DNA of 40,104 nucleotides from Paulinella micropora (taxonomy: Eukaryota; Cercozoa; Imbricatea; Euglyphida). The notes below the pieces were generated by a model, which saw only the letters and a program-made list of their open reading frames with translations, was not told the DNA's origin and made no database searches. Positions 10,434 through 19,805 of the stretch are shown one piece after another. The position numbers were made by a program, and so were the translations under genes. The first letter of the stretch is position 1. Every line of letters starts with the position of its first letter. The stretch is from the NCBI GenBank assembly GCA_009731375.1, contig BJOX01000215.1, forward strand, positions 285,165 through 325,268, in the 5' to 3' direction.

Positions 10434-11800
10434 TTAGACTGGCGGGAATTGTTTCATTATTGTTACATTTCTGTTTCGCGGAAGTCGCAAGCCGGTAGGA
10501 GGGGCACGCCCCGAGTGCCGGTTGTCTTCAAGAAGCAGTTGCGAGGGTTTTTCTCCATTGACTGTAACTATTACGCAATGATTATTGTCCAATTGAGTCC
10601 AAAATATCCGGCCTGCTCCTGTCGAAAATATAATCTGTAGGAGTAGGGTCTACTCCAATTTTTTTGTGTGTGTGAAACGGCCGAGACATCAGAGAAGCTT
10701 GAAAAGCAACAAAAGGAAAGGAAAGGTTGCCATGCTTGTTTCAGTTTTTTCACTTTGGCACTCCAATGGTTGTTATTGAGCGCGGTAAGCATAAGGAAAA
10801 AGCAGTATTCCTTCTTGGACTCATCCACGAGCACATTTTGTAGTTCCTCTTTGCTTGCAAGTTTCAATGCGGACCACTTGGCGAACAACTGAACACAAAA
10901 TCAAAGCTCTGTGAATACGCAAAAATTCCTTTTTTCCTGGAAGGACCAAAATCACACCAAAAGCAACAACGAAATTTTAGCAGTCATCACAGAAACAAAG
11001 TCGGAGTAGGGTCTACTCCTATTTTTTCAGATTGTGTGACAGGATACATTATCACAACATGAAAATATAACTGTCCAGACATCAAAATCATAGGTTGTGA
11101 TTAAAAACATGGGACGCTGTATGGGAAAAGTAACGGTTTTTGTAATAAAAAAAAAAGAGGCTGAAAAGTACCTTGGGCCACTCTTCCTGAACACCATGAA
11201 CAAGTAAAGATCTCCAACCTTGAGTTGGAGGAATGAGATCTGAGCTCACGACGGAGTACCTAGTTATCACAAACCAAAAAATTGAGGATTTTGATTTAAA
11301 ACTTTTTTTAACTCAAAAACAACACACACAAAAAAATTGGCTGAAACAATACATTTCCAAGAATTTGATTGATACAAAATTACAGACATGACGTACCGCT
11401 TGCCATTGTTGCAAAAAATCTTGGTCTCCAATTCAGTTGGAAAAAGAATCTTCTCGATGTCTGTTTCAGGGTCCAACTGGACCTGCCCTGCACCCTGTTC
11501 CAAGGGTTTGATGTTCCACCTCATTTCAGGAGCTCCTCTGCGAGGTTGCGGAGGAAACACAGCAATCGTCATCTCTGCTTTTGTGCATGGAACGCTGTAC
11601 TCGTTTGCCTGTGAACAAACAAAAATCAAAAAACATAGGAGTAGACCCTACTCCGACTTTTTTTTGTGATAAGAAATCGAGGTTAAAAAATTTACAGCGT
11701 TCGTACGCGAACGGCCCGCTCCGACTGCTCTGTTGGAAGCAGTTGGTCTGATCTTGGTCTCCTTAGTAGCAGGTGTTTTACCACCTCGCGTTCTCAGCAT
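10434..11800 (-). CDS. Five-exon gene of unknown function (246 aa)
   Basis: Minus-strand gene assembled from GT-AG splice sites. Exons are 11696-11800, 11397-11608, 11172-11259, 10754-10888 and 10434-10634; introns are 87, 137, 283 and 119 nt. The five exons join without a stop into 741 bp, ATG at 11800 to TAA at 10436-10434. The N-terminus is basic and low-complexity (MLRTRGGKTPATKETK), followed by a mixed globular part with two similar motifs, LNNNHW in exon 4 and LDNNHC in exon 5. I recognise no family. Introns 1, 3 and 4 each contain the GGAGTAG palindrome. It is divergent from the gene at 12355. An additional 5' exon in 11803-12021 cannot be excluded. The intact frame across four introns argues for a real gene. 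Confidence 0.6.
10640..10656 (+). repeat. GGAGTAG palindrome, copy 1
   Basis: GGAGTAGGGTCTACTCC: two 7-bp arms around GGT. It sits immediately inside the 3' end of intron 4 of the minus-strand gene, next to the CTACAG acceptor, and is flanked by T7 and GTGTG. Confidence 0.95.
11003..11019 (+). repeat. GGAGTAG palindrome, copy 2
   Basis: Perfect 17-bp copy inside intron 3 of the minus-strand gene, preceded by AAAGTC and followed by TATTTTTTCAG. Confidence 0.95.
11638..11654 (-). repeat. GGAGTAG palindrome, copy 3
   Basis: Perfect copy in the opposite orientation (GGAGTAGACCCTACTCC on +). It forms the middle of the 87-nt intron 1 of the minus-strand gene, with GACTTTTTTTTGTGA alongside. Confidence 0.95.
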
Positions 11801-12354
11801 CTTCAAGCAATTGCACCTGATACCAAAAAATAATGGTGTTCGGTGGCGAGCCAGTCAAGAGCAGGGTCTGTACCCGGCTCAGTAGGCACTTTCGACTTTG
11901 ATCCCAAGTCGAGATCTGAGGAATCACATGACCCAAGGGACGCGCGACCTGTAAAATTCGGAGCGTGCCAAAAAAATTTAGGCCTGAACGTTGTAAATGG
12001 CGCAAGGATATATTGGACCATTTTTGCTTTCCGTTTTTCTCTGCCGGAAATTTTTTTTAGCCATGAGCACCGTTCAGTACCAATTTTTCCTACACTTATT
12101 TCTCCTTTGCCGCGTGTGAGCAAAAGGAACGTGGCAAGTGCCTTTAAATTGAAAATTTGATTTGAAATTCCCTCTAAAAAATCAAATTTTCAAAAAAAAA
12201 GGATGCTTTCTTGTCATCGTCATAAATTGGTTTTCCTACGAACACCAAAATGCTGAAATCGTCCGAGTAGACTCCATTCGGATATTTTTGTCTGTGAGCC
12301 CGGAAAAAAGCATTTGTTGGAATTTTTCCAATTTGACACCTTTTCGACTTTTCC
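11801..12354. other. Divergent intergenic region
   Basis: About 550 bp between two divergently oriented ATGs, probably holding both promoters and 5' UTRs. A minus-strand frame at 11803-12123 is open and could hold an upstream exon of the 10434-11800 gene. A degenerate GGAGTAG-like inverted repeat lies at 12263-12282. I see no clear TATA box. Confidence 0.45.
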
Positions 12355-15300
12355 ATGCACCCTCAAAATCGCGATGTTTCATCGTCGCCTGGAAATAGCT
12401 CATCTACAGCAAGCATCGCGTCTTCTTCTGCGGGCCGGGCGCTAGCAAGAGGGCACAGGTTGTCAATCAGTAGTGCTCCTTCCACGTCTAGTTCCAGCAG
12501 CCCGTCTTTCCCTTCGATATCCATGTTTTCGGACTCACCAAAAAAGGATGGAGAGATCCTTGCACCGCAAGATATCGGAAAGCACATGCATTTGCATTCC
12601 TGCAGCCACGTCGACGACGTAGAAACAGAACATGAGCTTGATTTTGCAACTTTAGCAAAAACTGTTCTGGGTGATTCCTTTCAAGAACCAGTTGTGCTTC
12701 GAGACGGTGGACTTGAAGATGAGCAGCTCGCCAATGATCCCCATCGTGATCTAAAAGAGAAAAAATCGCGTCGATTGCGAAGGTAAAAAGTATCTTTATG
12801 GACGTGTCAGAAATCTCTTCTTCATATTGTGCTGTTTTTTCTTTTCTCGGAGTAGGGTCTACTCCAAAAAAAATTTCTGATGCGTGATCCTTATTATCAC
12901 TATGAGCTTCGTTTATTGTTGCACTTAAAGTATTTCATTTTCTCGGAGTAGGGTCTACTCTGACTTTTTTTTCGAGATGAGTATTTGAAATTAGATTTTT
13001 TTCCATTGAAAATATGAATACAATTTGTTCAGATATCCCAAAGCCGCCCTTGCTGATTCATGGGACGATCTTGATCGCATCAAGCAATGCTGCCTCGTGT
13101 CGGAAGAAGATCAAACTCCTGAATTGATCAATCGTCTTGCCATGAAAAGGCTTCGTTTCTGCAAATTGCGAAGAGTACAGCAGAGTGAAGTTATTTTGGA
13201 ACTCATGCGCAGTAATAGAAACATCAAGATACAAGGAGGCTTGACAACTGCACTCGTTTGCCAGTTCCAATTTTGCAGAGCTTGCGTCCGTCGAATCTAT
13301 GGTTTAACCCATCATCGATGGAATGTGTATTGGGGTATCCATCTCGCTAACCCGAACCAACGAAGACTTCTTCGGGCTGATATTGCAGGTGATCGAGACG
13401 GCTTGAAGGAAGGCTTCTTTATTAAATACCTTCAATATGCCAAGGTAAGTTAGCTGGAAAATCATTTGTTTGTTTTGTGTTATACAGATGTTATAAATGT
13501 GTGTAATCATGAAGCTCATTGCTAAAAAAATAATTCATCACAAAAAAAATGTCGGAGTAGACCCTACTCCGATGTATGCTCACTGTGATTGCTCCAAACC
13601 TTTTACACAATCTCGTATTTCGCGCATTTTTTTCGTGCATTTTGATAGAAGGAAATTGGAGAGCAGGACCCTGCGTCTAAGTTTACGTACTACTTACAGT
13701 ACCAGAGCAAGAGAGAGTACTGGAGGTGTGCAATCCATCAGGCAGAAATCGAGTATCCGTGGGTGGACTGGAAGAAGAGTGAATCCATGTTCCGCAAGGT
13801 TTGGAAAGGAACCAAACACAAACCATCGCAGTTCTGGAACCTCCGCATCAAGAAGCATGCTCCCATCGGAAAATGTGGTTTTTGCAAATAAACCTTTGAT
13901 CTTCTTTTGGCAGCGCAAACCAAAGAAGAGATTCTCGAGGTTCGTCGGCGCAGGTCTGAACATTTCCAAGAGCTTCGTCAGGACAGGCAGGTCTACGCAG
14001 ACCACGTCAAGAAGGCGACCCATCACTGGATGGATTATGCCAGCATGGCGATCGATGGTATGGACCAAGCGAAAACTGCCGTTCCATTTGCCAACGGAAA
14101 GAGGGACCGCGAACAACAGGCCCAGACTACCCAAGCACGAGTCATCTGTGTGCTAGTTCACGGGGTGGGATCCTGCTTCTATGTTGCACTCGCAGATGTA
14201 CCGCACACTGCCGACACGACTATCACTTGCTTGATGGACTCCTTTCGTTTCCTGAAAAAAACGAACGGTCGAGTTGCACCATACCTGTTCATCCAGATGG
14301 ACAACACCAACTCAGACAACAAAACGCACGTTTTTTTCGCGTGGGCGGCTTCTCTTGTCCAAGCAGAGGTTTCAAGCAGGTAGAACCGCGGGCCATACCC
14401 ACGCCGACGTCGACCAGCAGTTTTCTTGGAACTCCAGATACCTGAGAAGAAATCCTGTGCACACTTTTCCTGAACTGGAGGCAGCTTGTCGGAGAGCTCT
14501 GCCTGGAGATTGCATCCACGCTGTTGTGCTCAAGCGCAACTGGGTTGTCAACTTCAAACGCTTCTACGAAGTGGGAGATCGTTTCAACAAAACGATTTTT
14601 CATGGATCTCGCGATATCCACTGGTTCTTGTTTGATGTTACCTGTGTCGATGAACGAGGGCAGGTGCGCCTACAGACCAAGGAATGGATGCGCATGGAAT
14701 GTTGGATACCGTCCGACAAAAACATTTAGCTCGTGCTGCCCAGACAACTCTACGTTGTTCCAGCCATTTCCCTGTTTTCCATAACGGAGCTTGACAATGC
14801 CAGACATCTCAAACAGAACGAGAGTGAATTGCAAGAGGAGGATTTCGATTCCGACACTTCTGCTGCAGAGCATTGGCAGGAAGGCCCTGGAACACGAATA
14901 GGTTGGCGTCGTGAGCCGACCGAAAACACGCTGCGCCACTGGCGAAAGTTTCGTGCGAAAGAGTTAAAGCAACAGTGGGAGGACTGTCAAGAGTGCTTGG
15001 AGCGGGCATCGGCGCAACGAGACGTCGTCATCAGTAAAAAACTTTCTGATAAAGAAAATAAAATCAATCGCGCCAAGAAAACAAACGCAATACACGCAAT
15101 CCAAAGACATCTGCTGCATGGAGATTGAGTCTGCACGCGCAACTTAATCCTGGAAGAGGACACCACCGGTGAAGACGCGTGGGTGTTTTACAAACAACTG
15201 CTTGGGGACAACGACCTTGAAGGAAAACAAGAGGTCAAGCCATGCTGTTCAGTTTGCTATGTTTTGTTCCGTGCTGTTTTTGCATACTACTTTTGCTGTG

Positions 15301-16543
15301 TAACTTGATATCGAAACAATAACACAAAGAAAAAGTCGGAGTAGGGTCTACTCCGACATTTGAAACTTGTGAAACAAACTTTTAATTTAAATGCTGTTCC
15401 TTATCTGCTTTTTAGCCTGAGCAGGAGGAATCTGCGCAAGAACCTGAAGCCATGGACGTCGGATCTGGGGAAGATGTAGAGCAACAACCTCGCCCTGACA
15501 ATGTTCAGCACCAAGCGCAGACAGAAAATTCTTTTTCTGGAGGATTCGGCTCCGGTACTGTGGTGCAAACCGAGCGGCAATCAACAGCTGCAAATAATGC
15601 TCAGACTTCCAGATTGAAGCAGCCGGTTGGCAACGATAATGAAGGACGCGAAACGGATCTTTTCATCGAACGTGGTCGCCCTCAAAATTCTCGACCTTCA
15701 CAGGCAGTCGAGACGAGGGATGTTCGCCCTGGCGGTGTTTTTCACCTGCTTAATGCGGAAAACGCACAAGAAGGAAACATCGAGGAGCTGGATCGTTTCG
15801 AGCTTCCCTTTCCAGACGCTGGTCGACCTATGCAGGGCAAGGAGAAAAAGAAGGACGATTTGAAAACCAGTCTGGTCAAGAAACGCAAGAGCTACTTGCA
15901 GCCCCATGGTGTTGGCAAGGGTGGAGTATGGCCAAGGAGGCGAAGCGGCACAGCAGCCAGTTTGTCTGTTCAAGGTCGTTAACATCTTCAAGGATCACAA
16001 GCATGCTACCTGGATGAGGGTGCGATGGTTTGGGCAGGAAGAAGACGTGTTCTTGGGCAGGTACGTTGAGAAAAAAAGAAAAGCTCACCGCAAAAGATCA
16101 GCAGGCCATGGAGAGGTTGCGCAGACAAGGTAAGGATCCCAATCTTATGGTCCGATTCAAGATCACGCCAGACGAAAGCTTTTTCCTTGCGCCGCGGATG
16201 GGTCCAACTTGGTACAAGGTCGTAAATTTAACCCGCCACTGATCGTTCACTGGGGAAAAGAGGTCGACATACTGACAAAAGACACCAAAAAATAAGGGAC
16301 ACCGTGGTGAGACTCATCATGACAAACGTTAGGCTCCTGAATCTTCCAGGTCTAGACATCGTTCAGGCTGTTGAGCACGCGCGCTCAAGAAACCAGCGCA
16401 GGATCAATGCTTTCAAGAAAAACATTTCTCAGATGTCTGAAACATCGAGCTCCGAATCGAGCTCTTCATCTGAATCGGACGATGAAGGCTCCTCCTCTGA
16501 AGAAGAACTTCCCCGAAAAAAAAGCAACAAAAGGAAATTGTAA
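12355..16543 (+). CDS. DUF7869-like family gene, spliced, with several interruptions
   Basis: Exon 1 12355-12782 (serine-rich N-terminus), intron 250 nt, exon 2 13033-13444, intron 255 nt, then coding from 13700 to 15233, an intron 15234-15415, and coding from 15416 to 16543. Diagnostic motifs in order are KCGFC (13868-13885), IDGMDQAKTAVP (about 14051), QMDNTNSDNK (14294-14323) and GHTHADVDQQFS (14391-14426), the pattern I know from DUF7869 proteins, which are multi-copy in some eukaryotes and of unknown biochemistry. The C-terminus is Ser/Glu-rich and ends PRKKSNKRK, like a nuclear signal. Interruptions: TAA 13889, frame change near 14330-14366, TAG 14727, TGA 15126, and frame changes near 15900 and 16060-16200. 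Frame-keeping GT-AG introns could remove several of these (36, 37, 33, 123, 31 nt), but the TAA lies in a stretch that reads like family sequence, so decay is at least as likely. Confidence 0.6.
12849..12865 (+). repeat. GGAGTAG palindrome, copy 4
   Basis: Perfect copy in intron 1 of the DUF7869-like gene, preceded by TTTTCTC. Confidence 0.95.
12945..12961 (+). repeat. GGAGTAG palindrome, copy 5
   Basis: Second copy in the same intron with one mismatch in the last base (CTACTCT), followed by GACTTTTTTTT. The preceding TTTTCTC is shared with copy 4, so one may be a local duplicate of the other. Confidence 0.93.
13554..13570 (-). repeat. GGAGTAG palindrome, copy 6
   Basis: Perfect copy in intron 2 of the DUF7869-like gene, preceded by CACAAAAAAAATGTC. 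Confidence 0.95.
15338..15354 (+). repeat. GGAGTAG palindrome, copy 7
   Basis: Perfect copy in the 182-nt intron 15234-15415. Here the symmetry extends by GTC/GAC on both sides (15335-15357), giving 10-bp arms. Confidence 0.95.
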
Positions 16544-16828
16544 TGTTGAATGCTTTACTTTTGAAATGGGATACCCAATTAGGTGTTGGCAATGAAATAG
16601 GTTTGATTTAGTTTCTAGAAATATATGTTTTATCTGATTTGAGTTAGATTGTTATCAGCTCCTGACTTGTTAAAACAACATTACGACAGACAGTAACAAA
16701 TTCAGCAAGCCGCGCCAGAGCTGGGAATGTTTTTTAGAGATTTCTTCATCAGTTAGACTGGGAGTCCATAAACTGGATATTGTAAATTACAAGCCGGCTG
16801 CAATGAGTGAGTGATCACAAAAAAGGTC

Positions 16829-16845
16829 GGAGTAAACCCTACTCC
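16829..16845 (-). repeat. GGAGTAG palindrome, copy 8
   Basis: GGAGTAAACCCTACTCC, one arm mismatch, preceded by CACAAAAAAGGTC. It lies about 290 bp after the last DUF7869-gene stop. Confidence 0.9.
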
Positions 16846-17000
16846 TGAAAATATAACTTGCAAGGATATGGTTAACCTCTCTGAAATTACTGCCCACAAG
16901 TGTAATTCCAGTGATAGAAATCATTTAAGCTTTGCATCGAAAAAATAAAGTAGGAAACTTGGTCCTCTGCAGATGGACTGTTTCCTCAGTTACTGGCGCC

Positions 17001-17045
17001 TTGGTAATTATCTACCACCTGCAGACAGCGGTAGACAATTACCAA
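17001..17045. repeat. Hairpin 1
   Basis: 16-bp arms TTGGTAATTATCTACC and GGTAGACAATTACCAA with a single mismatch and a 13-nt loop. Confidence 0.9.
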
Positions 17046-17135
17046 TGCACAACGACGATGATGTGGCGTGATTGGCTGCTTTTTACGCGAGATCGAACGT
17101 ACTACGGAATAATTCCTTCTTTCTCGGTCTAAATT

Positions 17136-17167
17136 CAGTGAGGTAAATATTCAAAATTACCTCACTG
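17136..17167. repeat. Hairpin 2
   Basis: Perfect 11-bp arms CAGTGAGGTAA and TTACCTCACTG with a 10-nt loop. Confidence 0.9.
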
Positions 17168-17643
17168 CATTCAGATACGTCGAACCCTGATTTTTTCTTT
17201 GCTTCTTCGGACGGGATCTTCTCGTTCCTTCTTCCTTGGTTCGTGATTTTGGTTTTTTCATCGCTTCTGCTTCAGCACTGAAACAAGATCAGAAGCGCTG
17301 ACAAAAGCACAGTCGACGTGGTAGCTCATGCCTCAAGGATTGGTGACCACGTTTACAGTTAGGACCAGACCACACTCCAGGCCCGCGTGGTAAAATCCCT
17401 ACCTTGCTGTCAATATTTTCTCAACCATTTGTCTCCAATTGATTTCCCCATTGTGCACCCACAAGTACAATTTTTCTTGCCTTAAATATTTCAATCATCG
17501 TACTCAGGGAAAGAATGAAAGGCCACAAGAAGCTGGGTTCTCTGAGGATGAACTGTTGCTTGTTGGAAAATTTGTATTTCTAAGTTGCGCGATTGTTGGC
17601 GACTTGGAAATGCAAATTTTCTGCGCCTGATGACAACGTTACT

Positions 17644-17700
17644 CGGGCGAGGTAGCATTGTTAGATAAATTGATTTTGTCTAACACTTCTACCTCGCCCG
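17644..17700. repeat. Hairpin 3
   Basis: Perfect 12-bp outer arms CGGGCGAGGTAG and CTACCTCGCCCG, with an inner stem TGTTAGA/TCTAACA. A CTAG lies 12 nt after the hairpin (17713-17716), reminiscent of a Helitron 3' end, although the loop is much longer than usual. Confidence 0.9.
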
Positions 17701-17744
17701 GACGCGGATGGTCTAGTCTGATATTACAAGTACCACTGGCAGTC

Positions 17745-17813
17745 CTCGTATGTTTCCACGTCGTGTCATGATACTAGCTGGTCGTATAACCTAACCAGTG
17801 GAAACATACGGAG
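17745..17813. repeat. Hairpin 4
   Basis: Arms CTCGTATGTTTCCAC and GTGGAAACATACGGAG (one-base bulge) separated by about 38 nt. Confidence 0.88.
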
Positions 17814-18009
17814 ACTTACACAGGTTGTATGATAGGCTTCTGCGTTACTTGTGCGCTTGGGCGTAGATTACTGTTGCTGTGCAGTCTGTTTGAGCTTCCG
17901 ATAGTTTTTCTGAAATCGACAGCGCAAACAGATGCGACCTAGTTGATCTTTTCAGTAATGTTTCCCCCCTCTCAGATACTTTTAATTATGTGCACACAAA
18001 AAAAATGTC

Positions 18010-18026
18010 GGAGTAGGGTCTACTCG
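18010..18026 (+). repeat. GGAGTAG palindrome, copy 9
   Basis: Copy with one terminal mismatch (CTACTCG), preceded by CACAAAAAAAATGTC and followed by GACTTTT. It lies about 200 bp before the truncated end of the Ty3 element. Confidence 0.9.
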
Positions 18027-18190
18027 GACTTTTCAAAATTCTGTGCTCTATAGTCAACCCAACAGAAACCAAATTCCATAACGTATTCCTATCAAATTTT
18101 ATGTTTGTGATATAAGAAGTATCACACAACCGCCTTTGGGAAGCTAAAAACGAACCTTTTTGTAATTTTTCCCTCCCTCCCCTCCCCCCC

Positions 18191-19400
18191 CTAAAAAAAG
18201 CAAATCCCATTCACGAAATAATTTTTCCTACCTCTTGAGTAGGGTGCGGTTGTCAGCCAGTCGAGGCCGGCCTCACTGCAGAAGCGTTTGGCTAATGTAC
18301 CTACAAACGAGCTGTGGTAGTCGGAGAAGATGGACTCCGGAAAACCAAAAATGTATGCCCATCGGTTGAGGATGATCTCAACTGTTTCTTCGGCTGTGGT
18401 AGAGATGCAGGGGATGAATTGAAGAAATCCTGAGAAGAGATCGATGAGCGTCAGGATATACTGAAAAACAACGCCCGGAATGCCGACGTGCATATGATCG
18501 ATGCCGATGCCTTGACCTTGACTGCTCCACTTCAGCGAAGAGTAGCGGCCGTGGTTGAGGGTGAGGCGGGCGTGGACCAGTTGGCAAAAGTGGCAGTCGC
18601 GGAGGGCGGCGAGGACATATGTGAGTAGCGGCCGNNNNNNNNNNGTACGAAACCAAATGTAACGCTCCTTGATGAAGGGGACGAGTGTCGGCGTTTTGGC
18701 GTGGTTCTGCATCAAGTGGGCGTAGTTGATCAGCGGGCGGCGCAGCTCTTCTGGAATGTAGATCTTCAGTGTTGACTGTTTGGCGTCGGCGAGGACGGCA
18801 AGGCCCTGACGAAGGGTCAATTCTGTTGATCCAGCGGAGACGGTAGAGACGTCATCGGTCCAGAGAGGGGATGTGAGAGTGTCTTGTCGTTGTGCGTCCA
18901 TGATTTGTTGGCGCGTGACGCGAGGAGCGTGCGAAGTAGCGACAAGAGGGTATATATAATGTTGTTCCATGCCGAGGCCAAAGACTAGCCACGCTAAGTT
19001 GTCGTCAAGAAATAAAATCTTACGACACGTCTCGACGGCCTCCTGTGGGAGTGTATCGTCCGGGACGCAGTGGACGAGGTCTTGCGGCATAAGCAGGGCA
19101 AATGGCTTACGAAGGGCGAACATGTCACGCGCGACGGCCGGAGAGCGTTCAGCGGAGGGGATGGCAATAGCTAGGTCCCATGGGGCTTGAATGCTTGGTA
19201 GTGTTGGGCCAGCGCGGATGATGCGGCAGGAGAGAGACTTGAGTTTCGTTTCCAAGGCGGCATGTGCGCCTTCGACGGCGAGCCAGAGAGTAGAGCCTGC
19301 TTTGGGCAATGGAATGGTTGCGAGGAGCTGTAGGGTGGCTTCGGCTTCACCGATGAGAGTCGGGGCGCCTGAACTTATGCAGGGGACATGGGATAATCCA
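18191..19400 (-). pseudogene. Ty3/gypsy integrase, 3'-truncated
   Basis: The frame holds NLLTDGLSHVP (the RNase H/integrase linker, usually N..ADALSR.P) and a zinc-binding HHCC domain with histidines in YAHLMQNH and cysteines in CHFCQL. Then come the first catalytic Asp in GIGIDHMHVG, the second in IFSDYHSSFVG, and TTAPYSRG, where the family would continue with PQ..G..E. The coding similarity ends there at about 18230, so the third catalytic residue (Glu) and the C-terminal domain are missing. The last residues, GRKNYFVNGICFF, are foreign sequence. A 10-N gap (18635-18644) interrupts the zinc domain. Confidence 0.85.
18635..18644. other. Assembly gap (10 N)
   Basis: Ten Ns inside the integrase zinc domain. 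AGTAGCGGCCG occurs both at the gap edge and 83 bp upstream, a possible cause of misassembly. Confidence 0.99.
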
Positions 19401-19793
19401 TCCGTAAGGAGGTTTTGTTTTACCGGGGAGGTATTCGACCTTAAAGCGGATCGTCTGGAGATTTTCCAGAACCCATCCGACGACCATGAGGCTGCGAGCA
19501 TGCCATAACCACAAGAGTGGCCGGTGATCGGTGACGATAGTGAGTTCGTGGTCGCTAGCATCGATGTAGTAGCGCTGTTGAATTCCGTAAATAACGCCAT
19601 AGGATTCTCGCACGTAGGTCGCCCAGCGGGTTTGCGTGTCTGTGAACTTGAGAGAAAAGTATTGGATAACCGGGGCGTCGCGGTCAGGACCAGTGTGAAG
19701 GGCACCACCGATGCCTATTTGGCTAGCATCCGACCGAAGGCAAAGATGGTGAGAAGACTCGTACTTGGCCAGGACTGGAAGCGTAGTAAGCAC
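19347..19793 (-). pseudogene. Ty3/gypsy RNase H domain
   Basis: Shows the RNase H series of Ty3 elements: LRSDASQIGIGGAL (first catalytic Asp), YFSLKFTDTQTRWATYVRE (S.K.....N....E, with the active-site Glu), ELTIVTDHRPLLWL (TDH..L) and FKVEYLPGKTKP. It follows the RT by a frame change near 19.8 kb and shifts again to the integrase frame at about 19.4 kb. It degrades the RNA strand of the RNA:DNA hybrid during reverse transcription in intact relatives. Confidence 0.88.
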
Positions 19794-19805
19794 ACATTGG
19801 AGGGA

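Larger units (their letters stand above)
16544..18190. other. Non-coding region with four hairpins
   Basis: No conserved coding frame. It contains two GGAGTAG palindromes and four separate inverted repeats between 17001 and 17813, listed individually. Confidence 0.7.

Noticed and set aside
11803-12123. Minus-strand 106-codon frame upstream of the five-exon gene
   Set aside because: Could be a 5' exon but has no convincing donor that joins it in frame without an implausibly short intron of 23 nt; left as uncertain.
12263-12282. Degenerate GGAGTAG-like inverted repeat (CCGAGTAGACTCCATTCGGA)
   Set aside because: Too many differences from the 17-bp palindrome to count as a copy; kept only as a remark.
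17644-17716. Helitron 3' terminus
   Set aside because: CTAG after a GC-rich hairpin is suggestive, but the loop is over 30 nt, no Rep/helicase coding sequence is present and no 5' TC end was identified.
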